Below are positions 57,801-64,000 of a DNA stretch of 64,000 bases, piece after piece (within the stretch, counting starts at the first letter, position 1; each line of letters begins with the position of its first letter). The stretch is from Siderastrea siderea (taxonomy: Eukaryota; Cnidaria; Anthozoa; Scleractinia; Rhizangiidae). The notes below the pieces were generated by a model. It saw nothing but the letters and a program-made list of their open reading frames with translations. It searched no databases and was not told the origin of the DNA. The stretch lies in the NCBI GenBank assembly GCA_964030785.1, contig OZ034967.1, positions 52,233,533 through 52,297,532 of the forward strand, read 5' to 3'. The position numbers and the translations under genes were made by a program.

Positions 57801-60800
57801 ATAACTCAGATTGACTCAAAAATTCGGCTGCAATATCTGGAAGTGTTCTCCTTACCTAGAATATAAAAATTAGTTTGGTGCTTTTCATCGCACGCAAGAA
57901 AGTCTCGCAAGAAAGTCTCGAGTCAACTCTAACATGTCAACAACTTGCAGCGATCATTTCACCGTCCTGGATAAATAGTGCCCTGAACTCGAACATAAAC
58001 TTCACAAGTTACCTCAAACTGGCCCAGAAACTCTGTAAGAAACCTTAAGATAGGCTTACCTTTCAAAAATAATGGTTGACGATTGATTTATAGCCTATTT
58101 TCCTATCAAATTGGCTCCTCAACTCCAAAGGTCAACAAGATGTAAAGTCGCCTGGGTCACGAACATCGCTTCTCTTGCCACTTCAAGCCTCATTTTAACT
58201 TCGACACTGCTCCAATGTACAACAAATATATATTTGTGAATGTCCCTGTCATATTGATGGCCTTTCTTGTAGAAATTAAAATCAAACCTAGCTGGCAATC
58301 TGACGCAAAGATCGCAAACTGAGGCTGTTTATGTTGATGGTGTCACGCAATCTTAAAAGCCAGCGGGCTTCAAGCCCTCACCGCTTCCCAATACCTAGCT
58401 AATACCTCCCCCAATACCGTGTCCAAAGAAAATGAGATTCTTGGCCAAGTAACACTATAAATGTCTCAGTCTGTTAAAATATTTCTAAGAGGAAGGACCG
58501 ATAACAGAAAGGCCATTGGTAAAAAGAAGCGCGTAGACCGAGGAGCAGGCTATGGGCTGAAAGGGGGCAACGACAGTTCTGCTCCGTGGCTAAGGGAACA
58601 GTTTGAACGCACTGGCCCAGTTTCACGTCGAATAGCAAGTTGTTATCATATATATACCTGTTAAATTTTGGATAACATTATTCAATACTGTGGAACAGAG
58701 CAACAATTCCTGTTTATCTACAGATCAAGTTGTTGTTGTTCAGTTGTGAACTCACTGTCAAAAATTGGCTGAACTCTTGTGACCTCTGAAAACTTCGGAT
58801 TTTCTAACTATCCTCTTGGGTGGACGCTCATCGAAAACAGAAAACAAAAGATTATGTCAAATTTCTGGCCTAAAAAGTGGTCATGGTCGCTTGGTACCTT
58901 ACAGAAGAGTAACACAGCAAAAAGCCTCCGGTTTCCATTTGTTATGAGCCGTAACTTTATATCAGCCAGAGCAAACAAATTTTAAAAATTTGGGTTAAAT
59001 AAAAGAGGTTCCCAGAAAACAAACTGAGTGTAGTGTTCACACTTCAAGTTCCAGTGGTGGAGAGATTTTTTTGGCTGACAAACTCCTGTCCCATTGCACT
59101 GTAGTTCTTTGCACGGACTTCGTTTTCTACCAACCGAAATTCCTTAAGAAGAGTAACGAGTCTCGAAAAAAGAATGAAAAGATCGGTTCTGTGGTTTGCA
59201 GTATCTTGGCAGTTCTAGAAATGGTTTGTGTACGCTGGTCCTGGGAAGATAATTTAATGGAACTTAATTTAATGTTCGATAACAAGAGTGGCACGAAGTG
59301 TTTTAGGTTTATCAGTGAACACTCGCTGACTTTTGCGGGTGCGATACAAGGACTCGATGGACATAATTGCTCATTCCAGCGATTAGTTGGGGACTGACTG
59401 CGCCCTAGACAAGCGAGGTCAAGTGTCAGACAGAAGTGCGATTTTAGGAGTAACAGTGAAAGAACAGTCCTCAACAGGTGGGATGCAGATTTAAAATGTA
59501 ACAGCCCCATCTGACATTTTGGTACTGACGATTTTCCCTTCACACCGCTCCTATCTGGGCATGGATGGCGTAGAGGTTTGCATCGTTGCCCTTTTCCATT
59601 AATGGTCCTGTGTAGACATGGTAAGGAGGGAATATCGCGGAAGGCTGATTGCTGTATCAGTAAAGCGCTTTCCATATCAATCCTTCGCCGTATTGGGATA
59701 TTTGTTGCGGCTGACTCGGGGACATATGTCATGGTGTGTTTAAAGAATGTTAGGTCTAATAAAATTTCCCCGCCTTCCGCTCAAGAATAGTCGAGCGAGA
59801 AGAAAATGCGAGCGTACGCGAGAGTCACCTGTCGCGCGGAAACGCGAAGCGCGGGTGAGGGGCTTGCCGCCCGCGTGACTCTTGCGTATATTTGCATATT
59901 GTCAATGGCGCTCGACTATCCATCAAGCTAAGGAGGGGTTACTCGTAGTCCAACGTTCCAATGCCCTTAACTGATCCAATTTAGTAAGAAAACGAAAAAT
60001 AAGAGAAGGGGCTGTTTCGCGAATTATAACTCAGTTCATTCCATGTCAAGTCGTGCAATTGTTGCGTAGTAACAATATTCCATGTTGTTGTCTGAAATGT
60101 CAGCGGTCACCTTCTCATGTGCATGTGTAGGGGAAGGAGAGGGCTGACCTTTCAGCCTCTATTCCTTGGATAATTGGTGCCTTCAGTGCATTGTAATAAT
60201 GTTGTTAACACACATTTTTATTTTGCGACGTCAGGAATACGCTGTAGTTGCAGACGGTAATTTGAGTGCTGAAGCCACACCAACAACGGAAGGTCATACA
60301 CAAAACCTTGCTAACAAGCCCTTGCCTTCAGATCTGGTGCTTCTCGAAGGGTTAGAGTTATGACCAGTCAGAAAACCTGTCTAGCCGCAAAATTTAGAAT
60401 TGGTGTGTAATCTGGTCAGAAATCAGATCCTGTAACCGTCTCCCGGGCAATAATGACAGATATAAATGCAAGCGGTAAACCCTTACCTTCCAGGCAAGTG
60501 ACGACATCCTTACGCCAAATCAGATCGCAAGTTATTTTCCCGTCTCTTATCAAAAAAATGCCTTAGCGACTGTGCATTAACATTGACATCACAGACACCT
60601 TAACTAGAAGCAAAAAGCCTTACGTCGACAACATCAAGTTCCTTGGCGTGGGCGGTAGCCGCTAGAAGTAATGACGTTTTGGTCAAAATGAGTTTTTGAG
60701 TTGTGCCCATATTTGCATAATTTATGCATGTTATGGCAAAAAGTGTTTCTCCAGTAACACTCAGTTGAGTATTTTCAAAAACTATCAAGACCTAACACTC

Positions 60801-60982
60801 GGCACTAACCGAGTGTTTGCATAGTGTAATTTCCCCTCGGAGTTTTCAACGTTTGAGGACGTTTGAGTATTTTCTAAAAACTAAAGTTAAGGCTTAGATG
60901 GTTGACTTGGCTACAGTAAAGATCGGAAGAGTTTTTTTTCGTTTTCGGCTTTTTCCGAGTATACAAACTTTGGTAGCAAACC
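54869..60982. other. Host noncoding region; no gene confidently recognised
   Basis: About 6 kb with only short open frames lacking recognisable domains. A stretch at 57134-57230 is bounded by an AG acceptor-like and a GTAAGT donor-like site and is open in one frame, so it might be an internal exon, but nothing adjoining supports it. Overlaps with repeats such as poly-A at 55760 were noted. Confidence 0.45.
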
Positions 60983-61398
60983 TTAGGGGCCGATTACATG
61001 GCGAATTTCAGCCAGGGCTGAAATTTCAGCCCGGTTATCCAGGCTGAGATTTCACCTTGCCTTCCTGAACAAATCTTCCTAGGGGCCGATTACATGGCGA
61101 ATTTCAGCCCGGGCTGAGATTTCAGCTCGCCTTCCTGAACAAATCTTCTTAAAAAGACGTTTGCGATTACATGAAGAGAGTTTCAGCCCGGTTTCACAAA
61201 CCTGGCTGGAAATTTCAGCCCGGTCAAACGGGCTGAAAACCTCATGTAATCGCATTCAAATTTCAGCCCGGTCTGAAATATGACCTTGGGCATGCGCACC
61301 GCTTGAGTTGTGAATGTAAAACGCTTTCCTGCAACCTTTTCCCGCCCAATTTTAAACATTGCCCCCGGGCTGAAATTCGCCATGTAATCGGCCCCTAA
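60983..61398. repeat. Inverted-repeat MITE with GGGGCCGATTACATGG ends
   Basis: TTAGGGGCCGATTACATGGC at 60983 is mirrored by GCCATGTAATCGGCCCCTAA ending at 61398. The left end is internally duplicated (again from about 61081), and the interior repeats TTTCAGCCCGG many times on both strands. Confidence 0.8.
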
Positions 61399-62628
61399 GA
61401 CAAGATGGCCTCCGAATGGAGGTCCTTTAGCAATACACTGTTCACAGCCTCTCAGTTTCCTCGACGCAAGGGAAAGAACACAATGCAAATTACAAGCGAA
61501 AGGGAGCTCTAGGGTAGTTGGGGGGGTTGGGGAGGGGTAGAACGAGAGAATAGATATTTTTTATTTTTCTTGCTCCATGCCCCCACTCCCACGCCATGCA
61601 CTGCCGCGCTCTCTTCTAGTCCTCCTATTTCGCGCGACCAACGATCTTGCAAAAATAGAGGACTGCGAATCGGTTCATGTTAACAAAGTACATTTCAGTT
61701 GTGGTCCAGCATCGTCCCCAGGGTCTTCTCGCTTTTCAATATGGTGGCTGCTCGGGAGAAGACCCTGACACACAGCAGATCACGTGACCAAAATCTCCAA
61801 CGAGGATGGAGATTTATTCAAAATGGCAGCTACGGCGAAAACAGTGAGAAGATCTGGGTACGAGAAATGGCTGAGAAGAGGATAAACAAAATGGCAGAAA
61901 AAGCTGAGGTTCAGTTCAAGGAAAAAAAACAAGTTTTTCATGTAAGAGTTTTAGGAATACGGCAAAGCGTTAGAGGACTTGGTTTTAATGTTCCTTGTTT
62001 CTTTTTTGTTATTTTAAAGTTAGGAGTACGAGTAATGGGTTTGAGCGTACTCGACTGCGGAACACCGTACCGCTAGTTGATTCAATGTTGCTCAAATGAA
62101 GTTGTTCGCCGATGTATACACTCGAATGAACATACATTTTTGTTTCATGAGACCTTGGGCAATAAATTGTCTCATCGTTTAATACATTGTTACAAATCCG
62201 TACTTCTTTTAAAATGCTGTTACAAATCCGTCTTTCTTAAAATTATATGCTTCAGCAAGACTTAAGACCATATCAGGCTTGTGATAAAGCTTAAAAATAT
62301 AAGCCTTATGGTGTGAGCTTAGGCCTTAAATAAAACTAGTGATACCAAATATTTATTCTACATGGCTTACATCTCTGTGAGTTCAGCGAAAATGACTCAT
62401 TTATTTATCTATTTACTTATTTAAGGGAATGGGAAAAGAGCAGTGTTCAGTATGGACTGGTTAAATTAATGTTTGATCTGGCATGATCCAGGTGCAGCTT
62501 TGGAGGTAGTGATAATCGTTTTAGCTTTGTTGCAAATTTGTTTAAAAGAGGTGAGAAAGAGGAAGGTGTAGAAAGGGTAGGCCGTCGTTTATGGGAATAT
62601 AAGGGAGAAGGTCAGAACAGCAGCCTAC
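61399..62628. other. Host noncoding region before the polymerase relic
   Basis: No conserved protein seen. The open frame at 61699-62076 has no recognisable domain. Short direct repeat TGTTACAAATCCGT(A/C)CTT near 62188 and 62218. Confidence 0.45.
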
Positions 62629-64000
62629 TTGCGCCACAACTATTCTTATTGGTTGGAAAACATTGAAGACGGGACTATTATCCTGTACTATAAAAACTCA
62701 GGAGGCTCACCTTGGATAAACAGGTATGTTGAAGCAGAAAATTGGTTGAGAGAAAAGGAGGAGGCGCGCCTGAACATTGATAACATCGAAAGACCAAACA
62801 GAAAATGGGTGTTTAGGGGTTATTCTGATGTTGATGTAAAGGTTGTGCTCGACCGACAGCCACTATTGGCTGCGTAACCTTGCCCATGACCGGTCGATGC
62901 TGGCGCTGGACACCTACCAGGACAACTTGTGTCTCTGGCGCTGCATTGCAAGACCAGATCGAAGGGCAACAACAGCACGAGTAGCTCTGAGTTTCTTTAA
63001 ACTCAGAGCTACTCCAAACGACAGCCCGAAAAACATCGCTCGATGAACTTGATCGGGTTGAAAGACACCTGGATCAGGAATTAGATTTCTCGGATTGGCT
63101 CGGTAGCCGTGTCTATGAGCCTGAGCGCGAGATTGATGGGGGCGTAGTATGGCACCTTAGACGAAACCCGCCGGCCAAGCTGACGAACATTACGAGGGGC
63201 ACGCGTTCTATTCGTCATCAAGGATATTTCCGAGCTTGTGTGCAAGATTTACTCAAGCTTGCAACCTTCAACGGCATACCCAAACGTGCGCCCAAGGGAA
63301 GACGGTGATCGAATGCCCGGCCGAAAGAGTCGAAGCACCGCAGACAGCTTTCGAGAAGGCCTTCCATCCAAAACATACAGCCTCTCCAGAATCTCTTCGC
63401 TGGCTCGAACAAGAAGCGGCGCGGCGGAAAATTCACATTCACCATGCAGCATGCGGGTACGGCGGCGAGCGGTGGGTTGAGCACGCACCTGTTGACGGAT
63501 ACGACCCCAAAACGAGGACTGTATTTCAATACCACGGCTGTCACTGGCACGGATGCCCAAAATGTTACCCGAACGATCGTAATAAAATCATTACCCACAA
63601 TGACCAAAACACGAGAAAACCGGTTTAAAGCAACTGTAAAACGCACAAAAGCGCTCCGAGCTGCTGGCTTCCACGTAATCGAGGCATGGGCGTGTGAAGT
63701 AGGGGAAATAGATGTGGAGCTGCCACGGCCTCAAACGCAAAGCTTCCCACACGCGATCTTGTACGATTTTGAAGCGTACGGGGATAAGAATCAGCGGAAG
63801 CAGCCGACAGGCATGCTCACGATTGAAAACGCACACGTGCCAATCTCGGTGAGCGTCGGGGACACCCTGGATCGTGAGCCCACACTCATCTGTGAAAAAA
63901 ACCCAGCGGAGCTGGTCTGCAAGTTCATGGAAGAGCTGGAGCGGCGCGGGAAAAACATCCGGACCAAAGTACGAGCAGCGTTCATGCCTGACGACGTGGA
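62629..64000 (+). pseudogene. Degenerate family B polymerase gene of another Polinton-like lineage, 5' part
   Basis: Coding-like segments run on the plus strand in shifting frames, with breaks near 62860, 63035, 63236 and 63600: an N-terminal segment (YSYWLENIEDGT; GYSDVDVKVVLDRQP), a WLRNLAHDRSML...DNLCLWRCIA block, a C2H2 finger (CNLQRHTQTC), a nuclease-like YHGCHWHGCPKCYP (about 63530-63570), then an Exo I-like YDFEAYGD (about 63764). The last frame stays open to the window end, so exonuclease and polymerase motifs should lie beyond. It is more GC-rich than its surroundings. Not a close relative of the 32592 polymerase. Confidence 0.72.

Noticed and set aside
59127..59732. 201-aa minus-strand frame in the host region
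   Set aside because: No recognisable domain, AT/low-complexity segments and no splice or promoter support; most likely chance.
1..64000. CRISPR arrays, bacterial operons or Shine-Dalgarno sites
   Set aside because: No spaced direct repeats of that type; genes have TATA/AATAAA signals and introns, so the DNA is eukaryotic.

Overview
The window looks like cnidarian nuclear DNA, most likely a stony coral or other anthozoan. It is AT-rich, intron-bearing and full of small foldback elements. It carries a multi-exon secreted gene of the vWA/thrombospondin-1 type known from coral mucus and skeletal-matrix proteins (coadhesin-like). The assignment to corals is an inference from that gene and the repeat style.

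Two related Polinton/Maverick (adintovirus-like) double-stranded DNA elements dominate the first 37 kb. Element 1 (1-10104, genes mostly on the minus strand) is cut by the window start inside its major capsid gene. Element 2 (14833-37367, plus strand) is complete: 252-bp terminal inverted repeats with no mismatch that I can see, ends beginning AGTAGT, and an exact 6-bp target duplication, TTCCTG. They sit head to head, 4.7 kb apart. Element 2 encodes a protein-primed family B polymerase, a chromodomain integrase, a double-jelly-roll capsid protein, an adenovirus-type protease, a packaging ATPase, a PLA2-type virion protein, three paralogous SFYVTL-family proteins (minor capsid/penton candidates), a set of Arg-rich core proteins carrying QRGG motifs that look like protease sites, and accessory genes: RING, SLOG-like, GRF zinc finger, two-TM SLATT-like, Gly/Ala-rich, and an acidic repeat protein resembling a transcription factor. 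A tRNA-like gene lies between the protease and the ATPase. Only two reading frames look broken: a TGA at 17543 and a one-base slip in an A-run at 30404.

Layout of element 2: left TIR, SFYVTL-1, a minus-strand RING cassette, a divergent accessory gene, minus-strand SLOG genes, then a bidirectional promoter with 44-45 bp CCAAT+CArG repeats that fires the long plus-strand block (GRF protein, integrase, SFYVTL-2 and -3, core proteins, capsid, protease, tRNA-like, ATPase, two-TM protein, PLA2). A minus-strand acidic repeat protein follows, then the polymerase from a second copy of a GGGGGG(T/A)CCCCCC promoter module, and the right TIR. Element 1 follows the same plan but lacks the RING cassette and the 76-aa gene, and carries an extra 77-aa basic gene.

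From 37.4 to 62.6 kb is host sequence. It holds an 11-exon vWA/TSP1 gene (40870-52907), tRNA-derived SINEs, microsatellites, a 79-bp tandem repeat and several inverted-repeat MITEs, one flanked by TTAA. The last 1.4 kb is a frameshifted relic of a different family B polymerase lineage, running off the window end.
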